Assembly: GCA_008727115.1 (NCBI GenBank)
Contig: CP044131.1
Location: 2,666,001-2,730,000 of the forward strand
Length of the DNA stretch: 64,000 nucleotides
Reading direction: 5' to 3'
DNA from: Comamonas testosteroni
GTDB lineage: Bacteria; Pseudomonadota; Gammaproteobacteria; Burkholderiales; Burkholderiaceae_C
Positions within the stretch are counted from its first letter, which is position 1. Each line of letters begins with the position of its first letter. Positions 28,067 through 35,946 of this stretch are shown here, piece by piece. The notes below the pieces were generated by a model, which did no database searches, was not told the DNA's origin, and saw only the letters and a program-made list of their open reading frames with translations. Both the position numbers and the translations under genes were made by a program.

Positions 28067-29278
28067 TTACTCCAGCTCTGCGCGCTTGCGCTCGTTGTTC
28101 AGGTGGAATGCGCCCTCAACCACGATCTGCGTGCCTTCACTCAAGCCCTTGATCACAGGTCGCAGGCCATCACTTGCAGCCCCCAGCTCTACTGGCGTAA
28201 GGCGATAGTGGTTCTCCGCCTTCTTGACGTAAACATGGTCTTTATCGTTTTCACGCACCACTGCCAGGACAGGAATCGCCAGCTTCTTTTCAGCGGCTCC
28301 CTGAATCTTCATGGTGGCAAGCATCTGAGGCTTGAGTGCCAGATCCTTGTTGTCCACCTGCGTACGGATCGTCACCGTGCGCGTATCCGGCGACACCGTG
28401 TCCCCCACGTAAATGATCTTGCCGGAGATCGGAGCCTCTTCCACAGTCAGGCCCAGCGCAGGCACATCAATCTCCACATTCTGACCAGCCTGCACGCTGC
28501 GTGCGACCTGTTCCGGCAGAGCACCGACAACCCACACATTCGACAAATCTGCCACCGTGAACAAAGGATCGCCTGGCTGAGCCACCTGCCCCTGACTGAC
28601 CTGGCGTTCAATGACGATACCGGCGGCAGAAGCGGTGATAGCGGCATTGGGAGCCACACTACCCTTCGCGCGCAAGCTGCTCAAAGCCGCCCCTGACAGC
28701 CCCATCAGCTTGAGCTGATCGCCTGCCGCCTGCAACTCAGCCCTGGCGATCTGCACTTCAGACTCTCGTCGCTGCAGCTCGGCAAAACCGATCACATCCG
28801 CTGCAATCAGCTGGCGTGCTCGTTCGGCAGAACGCTCAGCCAGAGTTGCTGTAGCGCTTGCACGCATGTAAGCAAGCTGCGCCGCTGTCAATTCAGGACT
28901 GGCAACACGGGCCAGTGTCTGGCCGGGTTTGACGCGGTCACCGGTCTCTGCCAGCACCTCGGTCACACGACCGGTCACAACTGCACCGATACGAGTGACC
29001 TTGCGCTCATTGGCTTCAATACGGCCCGCAATTTCACGCACCGATGCCACCTCGGCCTCCATCACAGCGGCCGTCTTGAAGTTACTCGCCATGTCAGCCG
29101 AAACAACGACCTCCATAGGATCCAGGTCCACCTTGGCGTCTGCAGTAGCCACGGGCGCAGCGGCTTGCTGCTCGCCCTTTCCACAAGCCGTGAGGGTCAG
29201 TGTTGTCAGTCCTGCAAGTGCCAGGGCCAGAACCAGAGAAACAGGACGCGCAGTCCTGGAGTCATGATGAGAAGACAT
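28067..29278 (-). CDS. czcB: RND periplasmic adaptor lipoprotein, CzcB/CusB family
   Basis: Membrane fusion subunit that links the RND pump to the outer membrane channel; 403 residues. The signal peptide ends in the lipobox LTAC (about residue 32), so it is probably lipid-anchored. A lipoyl/barrel-sandwich half (VVTGRVTEVLAETGDRVKPGQTLARV), a helical hairpin (AQLAYMRASATATLAERSAERARQL) and the C-terminal beta domain follow. It is co-transcribed with czcA and czcC. Confidence 0.93.
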   Translation of the reverse strand: MSSHHDSRTARPVSLVLALALAGLTTLTLTACGKGEQQAAAPVATADAKVDLDPMEVVVSADMASNFKTAAVMEAEVASVREIAGRIEANERKVTRIGAVVTGRVTEVLAETGDRVKPGQTLARVASPELTAAQLAYMRASATATLAERSAERARQLIAADVIGFAELQRRESEVQIARAELQAAGDQLKLMGLSGAALSSLRAKGSVAPNAAITASAAGIVIERQVSQGQVAQPGDPLFTVADLSNVWVVGALPEQVARSVQAGQNVEIDVPALGLTVEEAPISGKIIYVGDTVSPDTRTVTIRTQVDNKDLALKPQMLATMKIQGAAEKKLAIPVLAVVRENDKDHVYVKKAENHYRLTPVELGAASDGLRPVIKGLSEGTQIVVEGAFHLNNERKRAELE

Positions 29279-29322
29279 AAATGGAATTCAAAAAACGGAA
29301 ATCTGTTCTTGGCTTTGAGGTA

Positions 29323-30684
29323 TCAAAGGGCGGAAAAATCTGCATAGCGACCAGCCAGAAAGTCCAGCTCAATGCGTGCCGACTGAAGCTGGTAACGGGC
29401 CTCCAGCAAGTCAGCCCTAACGGTGCGCAATACCCGCTGTGCGTCCAGCACATCCAGAATGCCGCGCTCGCCAAAGCGATAAGCGGCCTCGGCTACGCGC
29501 AGAGCCGACTCAGCCTCGCGCACCGCCCCCTCGCTCAGCGCTTTGGTTCGCACCTGCGCCATCTCCATGACCTTCCAAGCCTGCAGCACCTGCTGCTCCA
29601 GCTCGGCTTTGCGCCCCTCCATCCGCAGTCGTGCACGCTCGGCTTCAGAGGCAGCCTCATCAATAGGGCCTCGGCGCTGATCGAACAAAGGGATCTGCAC
29701 GCTCACGCCCACTGTGTTGTTGCGGATATCGGGCTCGCGCGTTTGTGCGTAGCGCAGCTCGAGACCAGGCCAACGACTGGCCTTGGCTCCGTTCTTCTGC
29801 GCTTGCGCCTTATCCACCTCGGACTGCAATTGCAGCAACTCCGGATGAGTCTGCCAATTGATACTGCTCAGCTCTGCCAGCTCCACCGGGTCTTGCAAAG
29901 ACAGTGCCAAATCGAAGCGGGCAGGCAACTGACCGGCAGCCAGGCGATTCAGGGTCAACTGCGATTGCTCCGCCAGCAAACGGGCGGACTGCTCCTGTTG
30001 TCGAGCATTGATAAGCTCTGCATCAGCCTTGATGATTTCATAGCGTGCCGCCTCGCCACTGGAGACGCGCACTCTTACACGCTCATGGGCCTGCTCCAGC
30101 AACTTCACTGCATCATGGGCCGCATTGGCCTGCGCTTGTCGCAATACCACTTCATAGGCTTTGAGCTTGACCTGAGCGACCAGTGCGTTGCGCGAAGCAG
30201 CGATCTGGTGCACGGATGCACGCTGCCCTGCCTCTGCCGCCTCAATGCGTGCAGCACGCACGGACGGCATTTCAATGGGTACAGAAACTCCCATGCTCGT
30301 CACGTTACCGGGGGTCGCCGAGGCCAGCCTGGCCTTGTTGTCCCCACGACTCCATTCCAGCTTGGGATTAGGCAAGGCACCGGCACTAATGACCGCTGCC
30401 TGAGCCGTCACCCCTGACTGCTGTACAGAGCGCAGCTCTGGATTGTGAGCCAGCACCGCCTGAACCAACTGATTCAGCGTCAGCTTGGGTTGCGTTTGAT
30501 CAGAGCTGGTGCTGCTGACCACGGACTCAGGAGCTGGCTGCTCCTGCGCTTGCGCCGCCAAAGCAGCAGCGAGGCAAAGGCTCAGCACCGCCGACCGCTG
30601 GAGTTTGCGCAAAGGCACTTGGCCCAAAGGGTTGCGACTAGCCCTGACCGGCACAGAAACCGGCGCTATCAATCTATAAGACAT
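29323..30684 (-). CDS. czcC: Outer membrane efflux protein, CzcC/TolC family
   Basis: Outer-membrane channel subunit of the tripartite metal pump, about 453 residues with an N-terminal signal segment (RKLQRSAVLSLCLAAALAAQAQ). Two OEP repeats follow, with long coiled coils (TLNQLVQAVLAHNPELRSVQQS; the second ends RYQLQSARIELDFLAG). I use the ATG at 30684; a GTG two codons upstream is possible. It is the first of the four-gene operon czcC-czcB-czcA-PII. Confidence 0.92.
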   Translation of the reverse strand: MSYRLIAPVSVPVRASRNPLGQVPLRKLQRSAVLSLCLAAALAAQAQEQPAPESVVSSTSSDQTQPKLTLNQLVQAVLAHNPELRSVQQSGVTAQAAVISAGALPNPKLEWSRGDNKARLASATPGNVTSMGVSVPIEMPSVRAARIEAAEAGQRASVHQIAASRNALVAQVKLKAYEVVLRQAQANAAHDAVKLLEQAHERVRVRVSSGEAARYEIIKADAELINARQQEQSARLLAEQSQLTLNRLAAGQLPARFDLALSLQDPVELAELSSINWQTHPELLQLQSEVDKAQAQKNGAKASRWPGLELRYAQTREPDIRNNTVGVSVQIPLFDQRRGPIDEAASEAERARLRMEGRKAELEQQVLQAWKVMEMAQVRTKALSEGAVREAESALRVAEAAYRFGERGILDVLDAQRVLRTVRADLLEARYQLQSARIELDFLAGRYADFSAL

Positions 30685-30822
30685 AGACACACTGCCTTCT
30701 TGAGGGCAGATAAAGTGAGAAAAAGGTCGAAAACCGTACCGACTGCACGAGCGAAGTCATGCTCTGCAACAGATTCAGGTGGAAATGAGCTGGTGGAATA
30801 GCTCTTGAAGCAGGTACTACCC

Positions 30823-30845
30823 CATGTGCTTAGGACAAGCACATG
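30823..30845. promoter_or_regulatory. Perfect 9-bp inverted repeat upstream of czcC
   Basis: CATGTGCTT and AAGCACATG separated by AGGAC, in the 241-base gap between czcC and the small membrane/periplasmic protein gene. It could be an operator for a metal regulator or an RNA hairpin; no T run follows, so a terminator is unlikely. Confidence 0.45.
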
Positions 30846-30925
30846 CCGCACCCGATTGCTTGATCGCAATGGCCAATACAGGCTGCATCAACCGCGCAAA
30901 GGCGTAATGGCCTGATAAGAGAGCG

Positions 30926-31324
30926 CTAGCCTGCCAGTGGCAGGCCAATATTTGGCGGCCTCAGCATGCTCTGAGGCCAAGGGGAAGTCGGGTACACCAC
31001 ATGCGCCTGTGGCTGCACCTTTTTATCGGCTACGTCGACAATGACCGCTTCTGGCGGTCCAAATAATTCATTGCGATCATCTTGCGCCGAGTTGAGTTCG
31101 GCTGTGCGGTGCGGTCGATGAATGGAAAATTCCACCGCCTCATCCTCTACGTCATCCTCAAACTCTTGCAAAACGTCTACACCGTACTCATGCGGCTCCA
31201 CTTCCAGCACATAAACCATAGCGCCCACATCTTGCGAGCCCGAAGGCCACATCGCGAACAGCTGCACACCCACAATTGAGGCAAGCAGAAGAAGCGACAG
31301 CAAGAAAGAAGACGCTGGACGCAT
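30926..31324 (-). CDS. Small hypothetical exported or membrane protein upstream of the efflux operon
   Basis: I do not recognise this protein. From the ATG at 31324 it has 132 residues: a hydrophobic N-terminal segment (about 5-25) that may be a signal peptide or anchor, then an acidic region (EFEDDVEDEAVEF) and a Pro-rich C-terminus. A longer frame to 31417 begins with TTG and adds a second Leu-rich stretch. Its place ahead of czcC matches that of CzcI-type accessory proteins, but the sequence resemblance is weak. No clear ribosome site precedes 31324, so the start is uncertain. Confidence 0.5.
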   Translation of the reverse strand: MRPASSFLLSLLLLASIVGVQLFAMWPSGSQDVGAMVYVLEVEPHEYGVDVLQEFEDDVEDEAVEFSIHRPHRTAELNSAQDDRNELFGPPEAVIVDVADKKVQPQAHVVYPTSPWPQSMLRPPNIGLPLAG

Positions 31325-31560
31325 GGTGAGGTTTAAAAGAGAAACGAGGAGATGAGCAATGGCAAGAAGAAGGGCAAGCAGCAAAGCATTGCCTGCAAGT
31401 GACAAGATGGTGTGCAAGATTGTGAAAAAGTTCCCAAGAAATCACTTCGGGAAACAGTTAGGCTCCGCAGAATAGCGCATCGCCCTAACACATACAGAGA
31501 AAGGGTATCTCGCTATCAAAATCGCAGCCCACACACATTGGAAATACCTTCCAGAAAAGA

Positions 31561-31596
31561 AAAAAGCCGCAACCAATTTCTTGATTGCGGCTTTTT
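31561..31596 (-). terminator. Terminator of the main tRNA array
   Basis: Same 12-bp stem as at 24110-24145 (AAAAAGCCGCAA/TTGCGGCTTTTT), just past the last tRNA-Asp. Confidence 0.85.
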
Positions 31597-31601
31597 GAAT
31601 C

Positions 31602-31678
31602 TGGCGGAGTGGACGGGACTCGAACCCGCGACCCCCGGCGTGACAGGCCGGTATTCTAACCAACTGAACTACCACTCC
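31602..31678 (-). tRNA. tRNA-Asp (GTC)
   Basis: Same sequence as the copy at 24151; last gene of the array in transcription order. Confidence 0.96.
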
Positions 31679-31726
31679 TGGCAGGAAGCTTTGCTGCACA
31701 TCATGCAGCTGCAAGCGCTTCAAACT

Positions 31727-31802
31727 TGGCGACCCTACGGGGATTCGAACCCCGGTACCCACCGTGAAAGGGTGGTGTCCTAGGCCTCTAGACGATAGGG
31801 TC
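31727..31802 (-). tRNA. tRNA-Glu (TTC)
   Basis: Same sequence as the copy at 24276, anticodon TTC, encoded CCA. Confidence 0.96.
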
Positions 31803-31843
31803 AATTCCTAGAACTTTCAGCATTGCTACTGACCGTTAAATTC

Positions 31844-31919
<76 letters not shown>

Positions 31920-31927
31920 AAGACATC

Positions 31928-32004
31928 TGGCGGAGTGGACGGGACTCGAACCCGCGACCCCCGGCGTGACAGGCCGGTATTCTAACCAACTGAACTACCA
32001 CTCC
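31928..32004 (-). tRNA. tRNA-Asp (GTC)
   Basis: Identical copy; only eight bases separate it from the next tRNA-Ala. Confidence 0.96.
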
Positions 32005-32052
32005 TGGCAGGAAGCTTTGCTGCACATCATGCAGCTGCAAGCGCTTCAAACT

Positions 32053-32128
32053 TGGCGACCCTACGGGGATTCGAACCCCGGTACCCACCGTGAAAGGGTG
32101 GTGTCCTAGGCCTCTAGACGATAGGGTC
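32053..32128 (-). tRNA. tRNA-Glu (TTC)
   Basis: Identical copy, anticodon TTC, encoded CCA. Confidence 0.96.
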
Positions 32129-32169
32129 AATTCCTAGAACTTTCAGCATTGCTGCTGACCGTTAAATTT

Positions 32170-32245
<76 letters not shown>

Positions 32246-32253
32246 AAGACATC

Positions 32254-32330
32254 TGGCGGAGTGGACGGGACTCGAACCCGCGACCCCCGGCGTGACAGGC
32301 CGGTATTCTAACCAACTGAACTACCACTCC
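32254..32330 (-). tRNA. tRNA-Asp (GTC)
   Basis: Identical copy in the unit that lacks a tRNA-Ala gene. Confidence 0.96.
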
Positions 32331-32378
32331 TGGCAGGAAGCTTTGCTACACACCATGCAGCTGCAAGCGCTTCAAACT

Positions 32379-32454
32379 TGGCGACCCTACGGGGATTCGA
32401 ACCCCGGTACCCACCGTGAAAGGGTGGTGTCCTAGGCCTCTAGACGATAGGGTC
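32379..32454 (-). tRNA. tRNA-Glu (TTC)
   Basis: Identical copy. It is preceded in transcription by a terminator rather than by tRNA-Ala. Confidence 0.96.
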
Positions 32455-32481
32455 ATAACCTAGAATCATTGCTTTCGCACC

Positions 32482-32524
32482 GATTAAAAAAGCGCCTTCT
32501 TCAAACAAAGGCGCTTTTTTAATC
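32482..32524. terminator. Terminator inside the tRNA array
   Basis: 17-bp perfect stem (GATTAAAAAAGCGCCTT and its complement) with a 9-nt loop and T runs in both directions. It lies where the unit would carry tRNA-Ala. If it works, the downstream eight tRNAs need their own promoter or readthrough. Confidence 0.85.
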
Positions 32525-32541
32525 AAGCGACTAACCAAAAC

Positions 32542-32618
32542 TGGCGGAGTGGACGGGACTCGAACCCGCGACCCCCGGCGTGACAGGCCGGTATTCTAAC
32601 CAACTGAACTACCACTCC
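32542..32618 (-). tRNA. tRNA-Asp (GTC)
   Basis: Identical copy in the promoter-proximal unit. Confidence 0.96.
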
Positions 32619-32666
32619 TGGCAGGAAGCTTTGCTACACATCATGCAGCTGCAAGCGCTTCAAACT

Positions 32667-32742
32667 TGGCGACCCTACGGGGATTCGAACCCCGGTACCC
32701 ACCGTGAAAGGGTGGTGTCCTAGGCCTCTAGACGATAGGGTC
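32667..32742 (-). tRNA. tRNA-Glu (TTC)
   Basis: Identical copy in the promoter-proximal unit, directly downstream of gltX. Confidence 0.96.
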
Positions 32743-32783
32743 AATTCCTAGAACTTTCAACATTGCTGCTGACCGTTAAATTT

Positions 32784-32859
<76 letters not shown>

Positions 32860-32906
32860 GATCTCTGCAAGACTTGATTTATCAATCGCGTTTTGCAGAG
32901 ACTCGA

Positions 32907-32936
32907 ATTATAGACAGGTTTTTAGCGATTTTTCAA
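32907..32936 (-). promoter_or_regulatory. Sigma-70 promoter of the tRNA array
   Basis: On the minus strand TTGAAA (complement of 32931-32936), an 18-bp spacer and a perfect TATAAT (complement of 32907-32912). The -35 lies in the last codons of gltX, and tRNA-Ala starts about 48 bases past the -10. Confidence 0.75.
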
Positions 32937-34331
32937 ACGAGCGAGAACTTTTTCACGTCCAAGCAATTCCAGCACTGCATCTACCGAAGGCGTATGCGCT
33001 GTGCCCACCGTCAAAACACGAACCGGCATGGCCAGCACCGGCATCTTCACACCTTGGGCCTTGAGCAGCTCCTTGATGGCAGCCGCAATGGACTCCTTGC
33101 TCCATTCCACACTTTCGATCACAGCGGTGAATGCATCCAACACGGGGTTGGCAGCTTCTGTCACATGCTTGGCGTAGTCCTCAGCATTGCGCTCCACTTC
33201 GTCCACATAGAAGACCTTGGCCCAGTTGGCCAAGTCCACCAGTGTCTCGCAGCGATCCTTGAACAAGGCTGCAATACGCACCAGACGCTCATCGGCGTCG
33301 ATCAGGCTCTCGGCCACACCCGCCTTGACAACAAAGGGCTTGACCAACTGTGCCAGCTCGGTGTCGTCCATGGCCTTCAGATGCTGGGCATTGACCCAGC
33401 GCAGCTTGGCTTCGTCAAACTGACCGGCGCTGCGACCCAGGTGATCCAGGTTGAACCACTCCAGGAACTGGGCACGAGAGAAAATTTCATCATCACCATG
33501 GCTCCAGCCCAGGCGGGCCAGATAGTTCACCATGGCATCGGGCAGATAGCCTTCATCACGATACTGGGTCACGGCCTTGGCACCGTTGCGCTTGCTCATC
33601 TTCTCGCCTTGCTCGTTGAGCACGGTGGGCAGATGGGCAAAGGTCGGCACGGTGGCACCCAGCGCCTCAAAGATGTGGATCTGGCGCGGGGTGTTGTTCA
33701 CATGATCGTCGCCACGGATGACGTGGGTGATATTCATGTCCATGTCGTCCACGCAGACGCAGAAGTTGTAGGTGGGCGTGCCGTCGGGGCGGGCAATCAC
33801 CAGATCGTCGAGCTCGGAGTTCTGGAACTCTATACGGCCCTTGCACTTGTCTTCCCAAGCCACCACGCCGGACTGAGGAGTCTTGAAGCGCAACACGGGC
33901 TTCACGCCTTCGGGGATGGCGGGCAATACCTTGCCTTCTTCAGGACGCCATGTGCCGTCGTAGCGGGGCTTTTCCTTGGCGGCCATCTGCTTTTCACGCA
34001 GCGCGTCCAGCTCTTCCATGCTCATATAGCAGGGATAGACATAGCCTTTTTCCTCCAGCGTTGCCAGCACTTGCTTGTAGCGCTCCATGCGCTGCATCTG
34101 GTAGAACGGGCCTTCGTCATGGCTCAGCTGCAGCCATTCCATGCCTTCCAGAATCACATCGACAGACGCCTGGGTGGAGCGCTCCAGATCCGTGTCTTCG
34201 ATGCGCAGCACAAAGTCACCGCCATTGGCGCGGGCAAAAGCCCAAGGATAAAGAGCTGAACGAATATTGCCCAAGTGGATAAAGCCTGTGGGCGACGGAG
34301 CAAAACGAGTGCGAATCTTGTTGGTTGTCAT
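32922..34331 (-). CDS. gltX: Glutamyl-tRNA synthetase
   Basis: Charges tRNA-Glu with glutamate. The 469 residues show the class I signature in [15 protein letters not shown] (HIGH as HLGN) and the KMSKR loop (GEKMSKRNG), with the catalytic GxxEDTD-type [11 protein letters not shown]. The anticodon-binding C-terminal half is complete. It lies directly upstream of the array with five tRNA-Glu genes in this window, so enzyme and substrate genes are neighbours. The tRNA promoter overlaps its 3' end. Confidence 0.97.
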   Translation of the reverse strand: MTTNKIRTRFAPSPTGFIHLGNIRSALYPWAFARANGGDFVLRIEDTDLERSTQASVDVILEGMEWLQLSHDEGPFYQMQRMERYKQVLATLEEKGYVYPCYMSMEELDALREKQMAAKEKPRYDGTWRPEEGKVLPAIPEGVKPVLRFKTPQSGVVAWEDKCKGRIEFQNSELDDLVIARPDGTPTYNFCVCVDDMDMNITHVIRGDDHVNNTPRQIHIFEALGATVPTFAHLPTVLNEQGEKMSKRNGAKAVTQYRDEGYLPDAMVNYLARLGWSHGDDEIFSRAQFLEWFNLDHLGRSAGQFDEAKLRWVNAQHLKAMDDTELAQLVKPFVVKAGVAESLIDADERLVRIAALFKDRCETLVDLANWAKVFYVDEVERNAEDYAKHVTEAANPVLDAFTAVIESVEWSKESIAAAIKELLKAQGVKMPVLAMPVRVLTVGTAHTPSVDAVLELLGREKVLARLKNR

Positions 34332-34434
34332 ATCAAAAATCCTTGTGCGCTACCAAGCGCGTGTGACCGAAATGTAAACGCTCCATACACCTTCTTTCAC
34401 AAGACTCAGTAAGTGAAGCGCAGACACTCCGAGG

Positions 34435-35682
34435 TCACTTCAAACTATCCAGGCCGCGCGACAAGTCAGCCTTGAGGTCATCCAGGTGTTCAAGCCCCAC
34501 AGAGATGCGAATCAGGCCTTGCCCCACACCTGCGGCCTGGCGCTGTGCTTCGGTCAAGCGACCATGGGAAGTACTTGCGGGATGCGTAATCGTGGTCTTC
34601 ACATCGCCCAGGTTCGCGGTGATGGAGCAAACCAGCGTCTGATCAATGACATGGAAGGCATTGGCTCGCAGTTGCTCTGCGCCCTCGCCCACCACATCAA
34701 ATGCCAGCACGGCTCCGCCCATGCCATTTTGCTGGCGCATAGCCAGCTCATGTTGAGGATGGCTTTCGAGGCCGGGGTAGTAGACACGCGCAACCTTGGG
34801 ATGCGCCTCCAGCCAGGCCGCAAAGTCCAGAGCCGCCGCGCTTTGTGCCTTGACGCGCAGTGCCAAGGTCTCCAGACCTTTCATGACCGTCCAGGCGTTA
34901 TAGGGGGCGATATTCAAGCCGCCGCTGCGCAGAAAGGTACCCATGACCTTGTCCACCAGCGCAATGGAGCCACAGACAGCGCCCGCCATCACACGCCCCT
35001 GGCCATCCAGGAACTTGGTGCCCGAGTGCACGATGATGTCGGCGCCGAACTTGGCAGGTTGCTGCAGGATGGGCGTGGCAAAGCTGTTGTCCACGGCCAG
35101 CAAGGCATTGTTGGCATGTGCTATTTCCGCCAGCGCAGCAATGTCGCACAAGTCGGTCAGCGGATTGGTGGGCGTCTCGGCAAACAGCATGCGCGTGTTG
35201 GGCTTGACGGCGGCCTTCCAGGCTTCGATATCGGTTTGCGAAACAAACGTGGTTTCCACACCGAAGCGCGCCATTTCCGTGCCCAGCAGCTTGATGGTGG
35301 AGCCAAACATGGACTGCGAGCAGATCACATGATCGCCCGTTTTCAAGGCCGTCAACGCAACCAGCAAAATGGCCGACATGCCGGTGGAGGTGGCCACTGC
35401 GCATTCCGTGCCTTCCATGGCGGCAAGGCGGCGCTCGAAGCTGGTCACCGTAGGATTGGTGGTGCGGCTATAGGTGTAGCCTGGCTCTTCATTGGCAAAG
35501 CGGCGAGCGGCAGTGGCTGCATCGGGCTGCACAAAGCTGCTGGTCATATACAGGGCTTCGCAGTGCTCGCCCCACTGGCTGCGCTCTACCGCTTCGCGCA
35601 CGGCCAGAGTCTCAGGATGCAAACCTTCGGGTAATGTCTTGTTGGTCACAATCGTCAAATCCAGATGGTTGGTACTGGTCAC
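34435..35682 (-). CDS. metZ: O-succinylhomoserine sulfhydrylase
   Basis: PLP enzyme of the Cys/Met gamma family that forms homocysteine from O-succinylhomoserine and sulfide in methionine synthesis. It shows YTYSRTTNPTVTSFERRLAAMEG, the STGMSAI loop, AVDNSFATPILQQP and the PLP lysine in IVHSGTKFLDGQGRVMAGAV. The assignment to MetZ rather than MetB or MetY follows sequence and the purF-metZ neighbourhood. The GTG at 35682 gives 415 residues; the frame stays open to 35796 with non-conserved sequence, so the start is uncertain. Confidence 0.88.
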   Translation of the reverse strand: MTSTNHLDLTIVTNKTLPEGLHPETLAVREAVERSQWGEHCEALYMTSSFVQPDAATAARRFANEEPGYTYSRTTNPTVTSFERRLAAMEGTECAVATSTGMSAILLVALTALKTGDHVICSQSMFGSTIKLLGTEMARFGVETTFVSQTDIEAWKAAVKPNTRMLFAETPTNPLTDLCDIAALAEIAHANNALLAVDNSFATPILQQPAKFGADIIVHSGTKFLDGQGRVMAGAVCGSIALVDKVMGTFLRSGGLNIAPYNAWTVMKGLETLALRVKAQSAAALDFAAWLEAHPKVARVYYPGLESHPQHELAMRQQNGMGGAVLAFDVVGEGAEQLRANAFHVIDQTLVCSITANLGDVKTTITHPASTSHGRLTEAQRQAAGVGQGLIRISVGLEHLDDLKADLSRGLDSLK

Positions 35683-35827
35683 GAGCCCGCCGCAGTCCGC
35701 CAATCCGACTTGCGCGCCTGAACTCCACCAGCTTGACCGAAGGCAGTCGCCGCCGGTCTTTGAAGATGCCGCACTCGGAGCGCCCATCAAATTCAAGCAA
35801 AATCATGCTCAAACGCTTGATAGTCAT
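35612..35827 (-). CDS. Possible small ORF overlapping the metZ start
   Basis: 71-codon frame whose ATG overlaps the stop of an upstream 17-codon ORF (ATGA) and which ends inside metZ. The product is Arg-rich and not recognised. It may be only a coupling device or chance; listed because its start is positioned for translational coupling. Confidence 0.2.
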   Translation of the reverse strand: MTIKRLSMILLEFDGRSECGIFKDRRRLPSVKLVEFRRASRIGGLRRARDQYQPSGFDDCDQQDITRRFAS

Positions 35828-35846
35828 ACGCTAGCAGCTCTCTTTT
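35811..35846. repeat. Intergenic palindromic repeat, purF-metZ copy
   Basis: AAACGCTTGATAG, a short loop, then CGCTAGCAGCTCTCTTTT; a diverged member of the repeat family that overlaps the short leader ORF. Confidence 0.5.
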
Positions 35847-35877
35847 CAAGAGCACCATTGCCGTACGGCTGTGTCAT
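35824..35877 (-). CDS. Possible 17-codon leader ORF between purF and metZ
   Basis: MTQPYGNGALEKRAASV, preceded by a consensus Shine-Dalgarno (AGGAGG, 3 bases before the ATG). It starts 14 bases after a terminator-like hairpin, and its stop overlaps the next ATG. The strong ribosome site is the main evidence; no homolog is known to me. It could be a leader peptide or the remnant of a gene cut by the repeat. Confidence 0.35.
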   Translation of the reverse strand: MTQPYGNGALEKRAASV

Positions 35878-35890
35878 TGTCCTCCTGAAT

Positions 35891-35917
35891 GAAAAGGGTT
35901 GCCTCAGCAACCCTTTC
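35891..35917 (-). terminator. Terminator-like hairpin after purF
   Basis: 10-bp perfect stem (AAAGGGTTGC/GCAACCCTTT), loop of 4, followed by a short TTTTC. The next 20 bases hold a strong ribosome site, so it may act as an attenuator for metZ. Confidence 0.65.
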
Positions 35918-35946
35918 ACACTCAGTCATTCACTACAGTTTGATGC

